From: Acanthosepion pharaonis
Lineage: Eukaryota > Mollusca > Cephalopoda > Sepiida > Sepiidae
DNA length: 64,000 bases
Assembly: GCA_903632075.3 (NCBI GenBank)
Contig: CAHIKZ030000808.1
Location: 369,001-433,000 of the forward strand
Direction of reading: 5' to 3'
Below are positions 11,576 through 22,113 of the stretch, one piece after another (position 1 is the first letter of the stretch; each line of letters starts with the position of its first letter). A program made the position numbers and the translations under genes. The notes under the pieces are model-generated. The model was not told the origin of the DNA. It made no database searches and saw nothing but the letters and a program-made list of their open reading frames with translations.

Positions 11576-11878
11576 GTTTAAAAATATGATTCCTTCGCTA
11601 CATAAGAGTTCTCATGTTTCAAAAACAAGAGCCAGAATATCCAAATAATTATTTATTTATCCAAATAATTATTTACGCGTATTTTTAGGCACGGACCGTG
11701 CCTAAAAATACACGTAAACCAAGAGATAGCTTATTCCTAAAATTTCGCTTGAAGATGAAATGGGACTAAACACCACAATCCAACTTAATTTTAATAATTA
11801 TTTGGATATTTCGGCTCTCTTTTTTGTAACATGAGAACTCTTATGTAGCAGAAGGAATCATATTTTTAAACAAAAAAT
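11571..11878. mobile_element. Foldback element with ~85 bp terminal inverted repeats
   Basis: The left arm (ATTTTGTTTAAAAATATGAT, then CTACATAAGAGTTCTCATGT) is repeated in reverse complement at the right end with only small indels, over about 85 bp. The interior contains a perfect palindrome: GTATTTTTAGGCACGG at 11679-11694, one central A, then CCGTGCCTAAAAATAC at 11696-11711. No coding capacity. TA-rich sequence flanks both sides. Confidence 0.85.
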
Positions 11879-12006
11879 ATTATTATAATATAAGCTCTAC
11901 TTCTGTATGGAGCACTGTCTTCTTAAAAATAAAAACAAAAATACTAAGGAACCCCGGATTATGCACCCAACATGTTCTTTTCTATTTTCTGCATACCTAT
12001 GCACTT

Positions 12007-12011
<5 letters not shown>

Positions 12012-12044
<33 letters not shown>

Positions 12045-12058
12045 AGATGTGTGTGTGT
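12012..12058. repeat. (TA)n(TG)n microsatellite
   Basis: ACATACATA leads into pure TATATA and then TGTGTG. Confidence 0.9.
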
Positions 12059-12134
12059 ATGTAATTTTTTATTTTTTTTTATTAAATTTGTGAAATTAAA
12101 TGTTCATTTGCACAAACAAATCTTTTCAAAGAAA

Positions 12135-12245
12135 ATGTACCTCACAGCAGGGATTGAACTTGCTTTCAGCTGTGCATGCTTCAATTGTTCAACCGTAGAG
12201 GTCCCTACAACAAAGCAAGGTTCTTCAGTTGCGCTGAAAAAATGA
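12135..12245 (-). pseudogene. tRNA-like or SINE-head remnant
   Basis: The minus strand contains AAGTTCAATCCCTGCTG, a good B-box/T-arm, downstream of GGACCTCTACGGTTGAACAA, a weak A-box equivalent. It does not close into a convincing cloverleaf. Probably a tRNA-derived retroposon remnant. Confidence 0.4.
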
Positions 12246-12249
12246 ACAT

Positions 12250-13599
12250 TTCTCATTAGAACTTTCAATGATTGAATCTTTATGTTCATGTCTGAAACAT
12301 AAAAACAGCAATTTTTTTAATAATGGATTTTAATTTCCTTATTTAAATTTTTTTTTTTTTTAACTGGGTATATCCACCCAAACATGTGTTTCTACTAAAA
12401 AAAAGTTTATAGTCATAAAAAGTCTGAAAATCTATTAATTACTTTTTTAAAAAAGTGTGCATTTCATTTTTTTTTTTTTTTCTTTTTTCAAACTGGAAAA
12501 TAAAATTCTGCCATATTCCACAACCCACTCTTTATTGTCAAGTTAATTCTTTTTGTTGACAAGTTCACATGTGCTCCCATTCAAAGATTAGTCCAGTTCT
12601 TCTTGACTGTAAATCCTGGCCTCCTCAAACTTAAAGTTTGAATTCCTTGAAAGAAAGAAAATCTCATTTAAATTCAAACTCTAACTTCCCACCTCTTATA
12701 TTTATACGTTTGGTCCATGTTTTTGTGTTTAGAAAACAGATTTTGAATTTGAATTTTTTTATAGGATTTCTTTCATTTTAAAAAGTTCTTTTGTGCTTAC
12801 AAATTTAAATGTGCTGATGGCCTTATTCAGACAATTTTTCCTATATTCTTTTACACTGCTCATCATAATTTGGATTTTATTTTTTTTTTTTTTTTTTTTT
12901 CTTTCCTTTACACTTTAAAATTATTGTATCGCATCATGATTAATTCTCCTTTGTTGGCAAGAATCCTGGAAATTTATTTCTGTAAATATGTTCTCATCTT
13001 TATTCAGATAATTCAATTGAAAAGAAAAAAAAAATGCTTATGTAGTTATTTTGACCAAGCCACCTTACAATATTTCTGTTATTCTAAAACATTGGCATTA
13101 CCAGCAGGGTTTGGGAAGTGGTGAGGGGTTTACTTTTTCTCTTTTATTTTTTCTTTTTTTTCTTTTCATCCTCTGTTTTAATGACAATTATATTTCCCAA
13201 TTTTCAAATGGGATTTCTCTTTTCCCAAGCTGCCCCCACCCCACAACTCTCCACTTGCAACATCACAGCATATGGTCTCCAATTTTTCTGTTCTATAATC
13301 TGTTTTGAGTTCATCCAGATTTTTGATGCCTGTATTTTACGTTAGTGTATCTAGAAATGTCAGTTTTCCAGCTGCTGTGCTTTCATCCTGTAGAGGGTTG
13401 CCATAAAATGAATTTTGATGCAAATTTTTTTTTTTTTTTTCTCCCTGGATCATGTAGACAATACCTGGCAAGCTTCATCCTTCTGAATAAGGATACAAAG
13501 GGCAAAACAGAAGCAGATGTTTGGGGTAGATGTAACAAGATCTTAAGATCTTCACTGACTAAATAGTAGAAAGTATTTGTAATAGTATGTTTTTTTTTT

Positions 13600-13630
<31 letters not shown>

Positions 13631-13740
13631 ACTCTTTTGATTAAATGTTATGTCCCTTCTGGATATATATAGATGGATCACCAGATTTTTTTTTTTTTTT
13701 TTAATTACTATGCATTCTTAAGAAAACTAGAGTTGTGGTT
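12250..13740. other. T-tract-rich non-coding DNA
   Basis: Numerous T runs of 10-20 bases (for example 12349-12361, 12470-12482, 12881-12900, 13425-13440 and 13687-13702) and a (TC)n run at about 13602-13626. No gene or full element is recognised. Confidence 0.5.
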
Positions 13741-13744
13741 TCTC

Positions 13745-14245
13745 ATTGCAATGATTTGGAATTCATCTTCCTTTTCTTATACTGGTTGTCATCCTGGGCT
13801 AGAGTCATTCTACCTTACATCATCATCATCATGCGGCCTCAGCCGAGATTGAACTCACCAATACTTTGATTGGTGTAGTTCATAATCTTGTCAAATAGCT
13901 GAATTCGTGATGCTTCGCTAGGGCTATCAAGGGTGTTTTTTTTATCGTGACACCATCACTAAATGGATTGCCAACCAAGGCTCAGAGACTCCATTCACCC
14001 TCATCTAAGAGCAGGTTTTGAATTCAGAGTTTTTCCTTCTCCTAGACCAGTTGCCATCCAAGGCTATAGAACCCAGTCTGTCCTGCTATTTATCCATAGC
14101 TGGAGGGAGAAGAAAGAGGATTCACACCTTTCCCAAGGGTGTTAGCACATAAGTGAATGTAATGGATTCGACTGGAATTCGAACTCTGCTCTCCGATTCC
14201 TCAATCCAAGCCGCTGTCCATTACTCTACTGTGCCCCCTATACGG
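13745..14245 (-). mobile_element. SINE-2 copies, partly duplicated
   Basis: Reading the minus strand from 14245, the SINE-2 head (GGAGAGCAGAGTTCGAATTC) is followed by ATTACATTCACTTATGTGC, CACCCTTGGGAAAGG and TGGATGGCAACTGGTCTAG. A second partial copy of the middle section lies at 13745-13810. Near 13830-13855 the minus strand has another B-box-like GAGTTCAATCTCG. The structure suggests insertion or duplication within the SINE. Confidence 0.75.
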
Positions 14246-14249
14246 AAAT

Positions 14250-15041
14250 ACTATAAGAGTAAAAGCAAATTCAATTCTGATTTGTAACAACAGTTCAATA
14301 TCTCAAGGTGTAAGTAATATCGGTTTAAAAGTGATAAATTTCATCATTTATAAACGCCTTTCATTATTTACAGACGACCTATTTTCCTCACCTTTTTGTT
14401 CCTATGAAACAGGAGTCAAGAACTTTATATTTAAAGCTCCAAAATCTAGTTTCAGGATTGTCCTGTGAGATGATAACACAGAAGATTAAAGCATTGGTTA
14501 GTAAATTTAGTGGCATATTAATTGGGCTGGGTGCAGATATACTCGGTGAAAGCAGCATTGGGCATTGCTAAAAAAGACAATTGACCAAGATCTTTTTGTT
14601 CAGTCTAATAATAAAGGTTGAATAAAGAGTTCACTTTGAAATTCCCTGAAGTTTACCCGGATTGGCAGGCACTTGAAGATCAGAGATCACAATTTCCGAA
14701 ACCCTGTGAGGAAAGGAAACAAGATGAGGATATTTGTCTGACTGTAAATAACTCCTCATCCTGGAAATTAAGACAAAAATGCATCTTACACCTGCTTATG
14801 ATAAAACTCTCTCCAGCAAAAGAGGGGGTGGGAGTAAAGCTGGAGATTGTCATCTGGGAATCATAATGTGTAAGAAGATTCCCTGTATATCTTAATGACT
14901 TGAATTTGTTGGTAAGTAAAGTGTGAATTGGGGTGGGAGGTAATTTAATGTAAGTATACTTGGAAAAAAAATAAAAAATAAAACGATCTTAACAGAAGCA
15001 AATGTCTTCTATAATAACTTTCAAAAGTTTGTATGTCTGAT

Positions 15042-15084
<43 letters not shown>

Positions 15085-15195
15085 ATAAAAAAAAAAATGA
15101 AATCTTTTCATGTCAGACGCATACAGTTGATCACAATTCCTGTAACCTACCAAAGTTGAAAGCTCACTGCTACAGTAGGTATGTGACAAGCAAAA
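14250..15195. other. No recognised feature
   Basis: Unique-looking sequence. The 82-codon frame at 14618-14866 has no recognised motif. A 40-base T run starts at about 15044. Confidence 0.4.
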
Positions 15196-15390
15196 TAGCC
15201 TGACAGTATCCTTCTCAACTGGTTGCCACCCAAGGCTAGAAAGACCAGTTTCTACTATTTAACCCTTACCCTATGACTTATTCAAGAGTGTTAGTGTAAA
15301 AATGAAAAAGGAGGCTAGAATTTGAACTGGGTTTATGAATTCTGCTTTGTGCTGTTATCCTTGTATGCATACTGCTGTAACCTAGGGAAG
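15196..15390 (-). mobile_element. SINE-2, degenerate copy
   Basis: Minus-strand landmarks of SINE-2 survive on the plus strand as CTCAACTGGTTGCCACCCAA, CAAGAGTGTTAGTGT and GAATTTGAACTGGG. Strongly decayed. Confidence 0.6.
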
Positions 15391-15479
15391 GTTACTGAAT
15401 AGAATAATCAAACGAAGGTTAGTAATGAACGATAATACCTAGGACAAGAACAACACATAAATTCACCAGCAGCACATAG

Positions 15480-15770
15480 AAGTAGTAGTCAACTGCTAGA
15501 AGTGAGTCAAGTGAATTCCACAATGAATCTCCAACTGCAGGATATCTACCAACCGCCCCACGCAGTCAGATGTGGCACAAGTCCGAATTTAATGTGGGGT
15601 AACCAAGCCTGTAGGCTCAGCCAAAAATTCCCCATAGACCCCGTATAAAATGGGGTCAGGTAGCTGTTTCCCTGAGATGAGACTCTGCCCTTTGACATAG
15701 CCTCATCTGGGGATCCTCTTTACCTGGAGGCAGAGAGTTTGACCAGCACAGCTGGAGATGAATATCCAAC
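15480..15770 (+). repeat. Hairpin-rich dispersed repeat, copy 1
   Basis: Shares with 20850-21130 the ordered landmarks ATGTGGCACAAG, GTAGGCTCAGCCAAAA, CCCGTATAAA, GAGACTCTGCCC, GCCTCATC and GAGGCAGAGAGTT. It contains paired segments AGCC/GGCT (15606-15617), GACCCC/GGGGTC (15637-15657) and AGATGAG/CTCATCT (15675-15708). No coding frame is maintained. Could be a structured-RNA-derived repeat or an uncharacterised mobile element. Confidence 0.75.
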
Positions 15771-15939
15771 TGAAGACCAATATACTGTATTTATCTGAAT
15801 GGAGACCTACCCGTCATTGTCTGTAGGTATGCTACAACATATACAGATAAGTGTTTTTAGTTTTTATTTATTTATTTTTTTTTTTTGTTGAGCTCCTTAA
15901 ATGATTTTCAATTCAATTATAAAAATGTGTTACTTGTAC
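15771..15939. other. No recognised feature
   Basis: Short AT-rich spacer with a T run near 15880. Confidence 0.4.
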
Positions 15940-16500
15940 TTAAGAGGAAGATTAAAACAAAACTTTAGTATTTCTAATTAAAAGTAGGGGTTTATTTCGA
16001 AACCTAGGTCTGCAGTGAAGAGATAATATTCCCCAAAAGAATTTATAATTTGCATTTAACACGTTTAGACTCCTTTTTGGAAATTTTCAGCATTCCCCCC
16101 CCCTACCATTCTCTCAACAAATTAGGAATAGAAGTCTAGATCATGATTTTCTGATAAATATATAGAAAGTTATATCAAAAACTGATATTTTGGTACAATA
16201 GTGCCAAGGGGACATTTGTGCATTTTGAGTCCTCCTCAATGATTTTCACCTATTTATGTTAATGTTATTTGTTAAGATTAAAATAGAACTTAAGGATTTC
16301 TAACTAGAAAGTATGGGTTTAAGTTTAGAAATCCAGGTTTGCAGTGATGTTAAAAATTCACCAAAAGAGTTTATAATTTGCATTTAACCCATTTAGACTT
16401 CTTTTTGGGAATTTTCAGTACTGAAACTGGATTCAGCATTCCCCACCCTAAATTAGTAATAGATGTCTAGATCATGCTTTTCTGATAAATAAATTTGTAA
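15940..16500 (+). repeat. Diverged local tandem duplication
   Basis: A segment at about 15950-16165 recurs at about 16277-16495, sharing TTTATAATTTGCATTTAAC, TTCAGCATTCCCC, GATGTCTAGATCATG-like and TTTTCTGATAAAT words. The offset is about 325-330 bp. Not coding. Confidence 0.75.
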
Positions 16501-16635
16501 ATACAAATTCCCCAGCTATTAATACAAACCTAAACAAACATTTACACTCAGTTAACCTCATAGTTTAACAGAGAGCGTGTGACTGTTTATAGAATTAAGA
16601 AACATGTGAAATTACATTGGAAGAGAATTCACAAC

Positions 16636-16800
16636 GAAAAAAAAATGATATATTTAAGGTTTTACTTAAGTAATATTTCAGCTTTTCCAAGTAAAATTGA
16701 TCCATCTTTTCTTCATGCTATAAATGAACAATTTTTAACTGACCTACATTAAAAAAAAATGATATATTTAAGGTTTTACTTAAGTAATATTTCAGCTTTT
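16636..16800 (+). repeat. Short direct repeats with a dispersed third part
   Basis: The block ATGATATATTTAAGGTTTTA plus CTTAAGTAATATTTCAGCTT occurs at 16645-16686 and again at 16759-16800. The intervening segment (TTTTCTTCATGCTATAAATG, then AACAATTTTTAACTGACC) recurs at 17572-17620. Local duplication is the simplest explanation. Confidence 0.85.
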
Positions 16801-18442
16801 ATTAAGGATCAAGTGGTAGTAACTTAATATTCCAGCAGTTTTTCATATTCAAATTGATTGATCTACATCAGATTTATGCGTCTTCCAGCCCCTGTTTGAG
16901 TACTATAATTAAATTAATATTTATTTTTCATATTTTGTGCATTTTAAATACAAGTTAACTTTGAGTGAGAATGATAAATATTCAAGACGATTTGTCCAAA
17001 TTTCTATTTGGTTTGGGCAGATTTCACCAATGGTTCGGTCATCAGAAAAATGATTTTTATTTCACAAGGTTTGCTAAGTAAAAATTCTTTTTCTAATGAC
17101 ACCAATTCATAACAGAATCATTAAAATAGAAGTTTTCCGAATGTTAAATATTTATTGTTTAAAAACTCATACCAGATACAATGTGGTTATCACTATGAAC
17201 TGAGTGACAGAAAGTTCTAGAATCTCTGGTACTTTGTTCATTATGTTTGTAAGACTTACCCCTAGTACTACCATAATTGCAGCACCCTTTCTTGAACCTT
17301 TCCTTTTGCATATATATATATAAGTTATGAAGAACTTGGTAATAAGTATGTGTAATCCCAAGGAGGATGAAATCCTGAGAGCTCAATGTAAATCCAGATC
17401 CCAAGGAGGATGAAATATATATACTTTAATCATACCATTCTTACCTATGCTGTAAATGGTAATTGTATTTTATTGACAGAATATCAAAAACTTTGATTTG
17501 CATTTTCTTCAATATTTTTCTGAATATTAAACTAAACTACAAGTAAAATTAAGGTAAAAATTGATTCGCCATCTTTTCTTCATGCTATAAATGAACAATT
17601 TTTAACTGACCTACATTCAAACATATTTCAGTTTGAAAGAATAAGGAACAAATAGGAAACCTTTTTATAAATTTAGAATGTTTTGCTTTTAATAAAACTT
17701 TGAGAATTTTTTGGAAATGAGTTGTGGAAGAGAATGTTCCAGTACATTTGAGTACTGTTTTTGTTTTTCATTGGTCAGGCCAATCTTGTGTGTTTCTCTT
17801 GTGACATTAGTGTGTATGGGTGTGTGCATGCATCTGGATTCTAGTTAGCATTTTTTTGTTTGCATTTAATTCTTGAGAATGGTGGTGGAGGAAGATGGGA
17901 GGTGTGTTCCTATATGTGTATGATCAAATTTCTAGTTGGTCTCGTGAAAGATGGTGGTGTCAGTACGTGTGTTGACTGTTGGTTAAGATGTATGTCATTG
18001 CTGTTGGGGTAAATTCTATGGTTGAGGAAAAAATCGTGTATATCGGGAAATTTGGAGGAATGTGGGTGTGTATTGGTTTAATTCTATCATAGATATTATT
18101 ATCGTTATTATATATGACATTTGAGTGTATAAGAGATTGGTGTGTTGGAATGAGACTTAGGTTAATTCATTCGCAGGTATCTAGATCTTACATTCTTTAA
18201 GTACGTGTTTTTATGGATGTTGGTGATATGAAAAATGTCTGGCATGTGTTTAGGGATGGAAGGATGTTTATATTCCTTCTATTTTCTTTATAGTGAAGAA
18301 TTTTTTTAAATCAAATTTATGGCCTGTTTCTGTGTTACAGGAGAATCCATTGGATTGTTTCATCATGGCATTGCAGGCAATTAAAGTCATAAATTTTGTT
18401 TAGGTTTGTCTACAAAACCAGTCACAATTTAAAACTCCCTTT

Positions 18443-18444
<2 letters not shown>
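16801..18444. other. AT-rich non-coding DNA
   Basis: No gene or complete element seen. Two copies of CCCAAGGAGGATGAAAT occur at about 17357 and 17400. A (TA)n tract lies at about 17311-17321. Confidence 0.45.

Positions 18445-18482
<38 letters not shown>
18445..18482. repeat. (AC)n microsatellite
   Basis: Pure CA dinucleotides of about 38 bp, directly beside the Penelope-like segment. Confidence 0.95.
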
Positions 18483-18485
<3 letters not shown>

Positions 18486-18710
18486 TAAAAAGGACACTTG
18501 GGTCAAAATCAAGCAGCAACAATGTTTCATGCTTGAATGCCATCTTCAGACCAGGAAAATAACCTGAATATTATGTTGAATCATTAAACAGACTGTTGCC
18601 ACTTCTGTTGACCAGAGTGTCCATTTTTATATTTACATATGTTCTATCTCTGATATTGAGCACTTCCCCATAAATATAGCATACCATAAAACAATGTTTT
18701 TATCGGATAT
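18483..18710 (-). mobile_element. Penelope-like repeat segment
   Basis: On the minus strand, CTGAAGATGGCATTCAAGC leads into ATGAAACATTG (18549 to about 18520), a hammerhead-core-like arrangement. Its other end (TATATTTACATATGTTCTAT, CTGATATTGAGCACTT, CATAAATATAGCATA) is shared with 43745-43805, next to the large palindrome. Penelope-like elements are known to carry such motifs in terminal pLTR regions. No reverse transcriptase is present. Confidence 0.5.
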
Positions 18711-18764
18711 ATATATATATATATATATGTGTATATATATATTAAATATTGTGTGTGTGTGTGT
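18711..18764. repeat. (TA)n(TG)n microsatellite
   Basis: TA repeats with an interruption, followed by TGTGTGTGTG. Confidence 0.9.
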
Positions 18765-18812
18765 CATCTACACAATTTTGCTGTATCACAGCTCATCAGT
18801 GTGGCTAGACAA
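18765..18812 (-). ncRNA. Hammerhead-ribozyme-like motif (degenerate)
   Basis: Minus strand reads CCACA-CUGAUGA-GCUG-UGAUA-CAGC-AAAA-UUGUG. CUGAUGA is the exact 5' hammerhead core. GCUG/CAGC forms stem II with the expected first G-C pair. CCACA and UGUG can form stem I. The 3' core is AAAA instead of GAAA and no cleavage triplet follows, so it is probably inactive. The related sequence at 54061-54087 has the GAAAC and GUC that this one lacks. Confidence 0.55.
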
Positions 18813-19394
18813 CCTTTTGTTTTAAGCCAGGATTAAAATCTGACTGGTTTGGCATCAGTCAGAGATTCTACCCCCCCCAAGCTATTGTGATATGGCAGAG
18901 AGAAAAGGAAATTTTAATATTTTTACTATATGAAAGACATCAGTGGCTAGGAGAGTGTGATTCTAGTTGAAGAGCATTGCATTAGCAGCAGTTTTCATAG
19001 AAGTGCACAATACAGAACTGAGCAATATACCCCACTTTTTGTAGTAAACTCTTCAGGTGATGGAAAAAAAAAAGTTTCACATTTTGTACATGTGAATATG
19101 AGTGTCTGCCTAATTTAAGATTTTACATTTTGGTCAAACTCAGAAAAGTATTTTTCAGATCATCAGTAACTGAACTGATTCCCCTACCAAGTTTTTCTAG
19201 TGAGAAAAGTCATGAGACACTCAGCAGGATTAAAAACAAAACTTTTCAAAGAGCAAACAAATCTTGTTGGGTGAATGGCTATCTAGCACAATGGTTTAGA
19301 ATGGGCTATATAGGTATGTATGCAGCCAGGGCGATGATGACCCAGCGTCACTGGATGGAAGACTTTCTCAGCTTGAAGGTCGCTTTGTGTGTTT
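18813..19394. other. No recognised feature
   Basis: A 102-codon frame (19130-19438) overlaps a weak tRNA-like head near 19280-19300 (TAGCACAATGGTTTAGAATG) and runs into the dispersed repeat. It shows no conserved protein motif. Confidence 0.4.
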
Positions 19395-20110
19395 GTTTGT
19401 TTTGTTTTACGGCATATCAATCTCAATGGGTTATTTAATGCCAACAACATTTTTTTCCTGGTAATATTTTTTGTCAAAAATCTATTTCTGGTAATATTTT
19501 TTTCTTCAAAAATGTATAGCTGGTAATATTATTTTCAAAAATATATTGCTCATAATAGTTTGTTTTTTTTTCTTTTTCTTCTTCAAAAATTTATTTCTGG
19601 TAATAATTTTTTACAAAGTATTTCTGGTATTAAAACCCACTTTTACACTCTCATAATGCTTTTTACCTCAGTTTCAGGGTTAACTATTTGCCCATAGCTG
19701 GGACCCTAACACATGCTCCCACCTTGGGTCAGGGTGAACCTGGGAACACCAGCAATTAAGAGGTGGTTCCATGCTCCTCAAACCCTCCTGATAAGAGGCC
19801 TTGCTGTTGGATGTAGTTTATCGTCTTACCCTGGACATGGATATAGTTAACCATCATACCCAGGACGGGAGGGTCACCTTGATGGAATCAATAGCTATGT
19901 CTCCATGACCAAGGTAAGCCTTCAAGTTGGAGGACATTGGCTGTGGTTTGACCTGGTATCAATAAATGCCTCTCTGGCTTTCATCCCAGACGTGTGGCAG
20001 GAACTGGTTAGGTACCCGGTTGTGCAGTGACCATGTACTACTACTGTACTGATGCGGCATTCACCCTGGGCGGATTGAGCCGGCTTCTTCCTGTTGTGAG
20101 AAGAAGATTC
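19395..20110 (+). repeat. Dispersed repeat R3, copy 1 (LTR-free)
   Basis: Aligns with 40085-40735: both have ATGGGTTATTTAATG, several CTGGTAATA..TTTTT units, GCCCATAGCTGGGACCCTAA, AGCAATTAAGAGGTGGTTCC and TAGTTTATC.TCTTACCC. At 19414-19418 it has a single ATATC where the other copy carries a solo LTR flanked by two ATATC copies. Its right part (from about 19910, CAAGTTGGAGGACA.TGGCT and GTGGCAGGAACTGG) also matches 57510-57730 in reverse. Function unknown. Confidence 0.8.
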
Positions 20111-20322
20111 TTGGGATAAATTACAGAAGTAGGGTACCCAGGCCTACTCGGATAACGTTCTTGCTTGCCGCGGGGTTCCCACAGACGCAGAGACAGAAAC
20201 GACCAGAAGCTGCCGGTTGCCGATGCAGACGCTCCTTGGATTTTCCTCAGAGCCCTTGTTAGCTGGCGTGTGTGTCAGACCTGTCCGCCTTGGGTGGCCC
20301 TACCGACTGTTGGACTTTGGGG
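20111..20322. other. GC-richer segment beside the 5S-like sequence
   Basis: Less AT-rich than the surroundings (for example CTTGCCGCGGGGTTCCCACA). Two short overlapping frames (20165-20362 and 20272-20502) lack recognisable motifs. Probably the continuation of the neighbouring repeat. Confidence 0.4.
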
Positions 20323-20400
20323 GCTTACAGTACCAGGTGTTCCCAAGCGGTCCCCCATCTAAGTACTGACCTGGCTCTACGATGCTTAACTTCGGTGACC
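20323..20400 (-). pseudogene. 5S rRNA-like sequence
   Basis: The reverse complement contains TCACCGAAGTTAAGCATC, GTACTTAGATGGGGGACCGC and TTGGGAACACCTGGTACTGT, ending AAGC. These correspond to the A-box, intermediate element and C-box of the 5S internal promoter and the 3' end of the RNA. The first ~45 nt do not match 5S and no T-run terminator follows. It is a 5S pseudogene or 5S-derived SINE head rather than a certain functional gene. Confidence 0.8.
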
Positions 20401-20849
20401 ATGTGGCCATGCCTGGTCATGGGATTGTTCATTAATTTGGTTTTGTGTTGTAATCTACAGAAAAAGTGTGTTGAGGTTGAGTGGGGGGGGGCACCTAACT
20501 GATCGCTCTCCCAGCAATTATGAGCGTAATAGGCAGAGGTGGGAGGAAGAGATGGGAAGTAACAAAGATAACACTGCTTTGGAAAACATAGCAACTTGAT
20601 GAACAAAAATGCCTACGGTACAGAATTCACAAGACGCCATGTCTTGCTGACTGCTGGTTTTTCCCCTGCTCTTATTGGCATGAGGAATCTTGCTGTTATA
20701 TTCCATGCTAATAGGAATATATACTTGAAAAACACGATGGATAAAATATGCAAGGTTTATTGTAAAAACCAATACAATAAGAATAAAGGTGACACTTATG
20801 CACAAGGTCATCTCGAGTCAATCCAGTAGTGAATGCTACAATTGGAAGG
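20401..20849. other. No recognised feature
   Basis: Several overlapping short frames on both strands, none with recognisable protein features. Confidence 0.4.
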
Positions 20850-21130
20850 TCGGTAGTTCTGGCATAAGTCTGAGTTGTACTCAACAGGTCCCAGCTAGTA
20901 TATTTAGCTACCCACCCACAGAGTGTTGCATGTGGCACAAGGCCAGTTTAACGTGGGTTGTCCGAGCCCGTAGGCTCAGCCAAAAGTATTTCCTTTCAAA
21001 CCCGTATAAACGGGTTCAGGGGTAGTCTACCTCCCCAAATGAGACTCTGCCCTTCGGCAGAGCCTCATCCGAGTTCCCCTCTGCTCAGAGGCAGAGAGTT
21101 CGACTGTTCAGCTGGAACAGGTCGCAGCTA
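20850..21130 (+). repeat. Hairpin-rich dispersed repeat, copy 2
   Basis: Four successive stem-loops are visible: GAGCC/GGCTC (20964-20977), AACCCGT-ATAA-ACGGGTT (20999-21016), ATGAG-A-CTCTGCC with GGCAGAG-C-CTCAT around a CTTC loop (21039-21068), and CTCTGC/GCAGAG (21079-21096). Three of the four have counterparts in copy 1 at 15.6 kb. No reading frame is conserved. Structured-RNA origin is possible but unproven. Confidence 0.75.
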
Positions 21131-22068
21131 AACTCCATAGTCCGTTGACTTACAGATACTTATAGGTAGTTACTACCTATAGTGTAGTCACTCATGGGGG
21201 TCACAGGTTATTCCATTACATAATTTACAAAGACCCATATTTTGACCAGTTGCAGAACGGCCCGTATCTAGACATGCCAAACTGTCCTGCTGCTAATGTG
21301 GGAGAGGGTGTAGACAAACATGTCTGCATACAATCTGAGGCATCTTTTGTGTCTGTACTGACATGTGGTCAGCATTACAAGATTAAATTGAAGTATCTAG
21401 AGACTGAATGAATAAAGGAATGAATTGGCATTGACTTTTTACATTATTGTCTTGATAATAGATTGATAATATACATGCCTTGTCTTATGTATGTTTATAA
21501 TTTATATTTCTATTCAAAATGTAAAAAGCTTGTCTCATTGAAAGTACCAATGTTCATTTAGATATTGAGTCTTGGAAATCCTCTTTTCCTCTTCTGAGTA
21601 ACTAAAACCAGAGTTCCAATAATAGACTCTTAGAATTTATTAGAACTCACAAAAGCAAATATAAAGAATAATCACCTACTCTTTGGAATTACCATTTAAA
21701 TCCTTTAAGTGTCTGTCTTTCTGTCTGATATGTTGGTTTGGTGTCAGTGAGTTTGCAAGTATACATGTGCTAAGGAGATTGCTAGGGTGGAAGGGTATCT
21801 GATTGAGAAAAAAGAAATGAAGCAGAAATAGGCTTTACAGTCTGAAACCCACTTCCATCGCATATTTTCCTCTTTCAAAACTCTGCAAGCATGTGTTATT
21901 CTGTTTCCTGGTATACAACACACCCTAGTTCCTGAAAGACTGTTCAATTTCCGGGTTTGGTGACAGACTACCCCCTTCCTCTTTTGGGAATGTGTACCAT
22001 TGGAGTATAAGACTTGACATAAATTTTTCAGTTGTACTAAAGATTTAAAAAAGTTGGGTAGAGAAATG

Positions 22069-22113
<45 letters not shown>

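Noticed and set aside
19130..19438. 102-codon frame
   Set aside because: Runs into repeat R3 and overlaps a weak tRNA-like head; no protein family recognised.
20323..20400. Functional 5S rRNA gene
   Set aside because: The 5' third does not match 5S and there is no T-run terminator.
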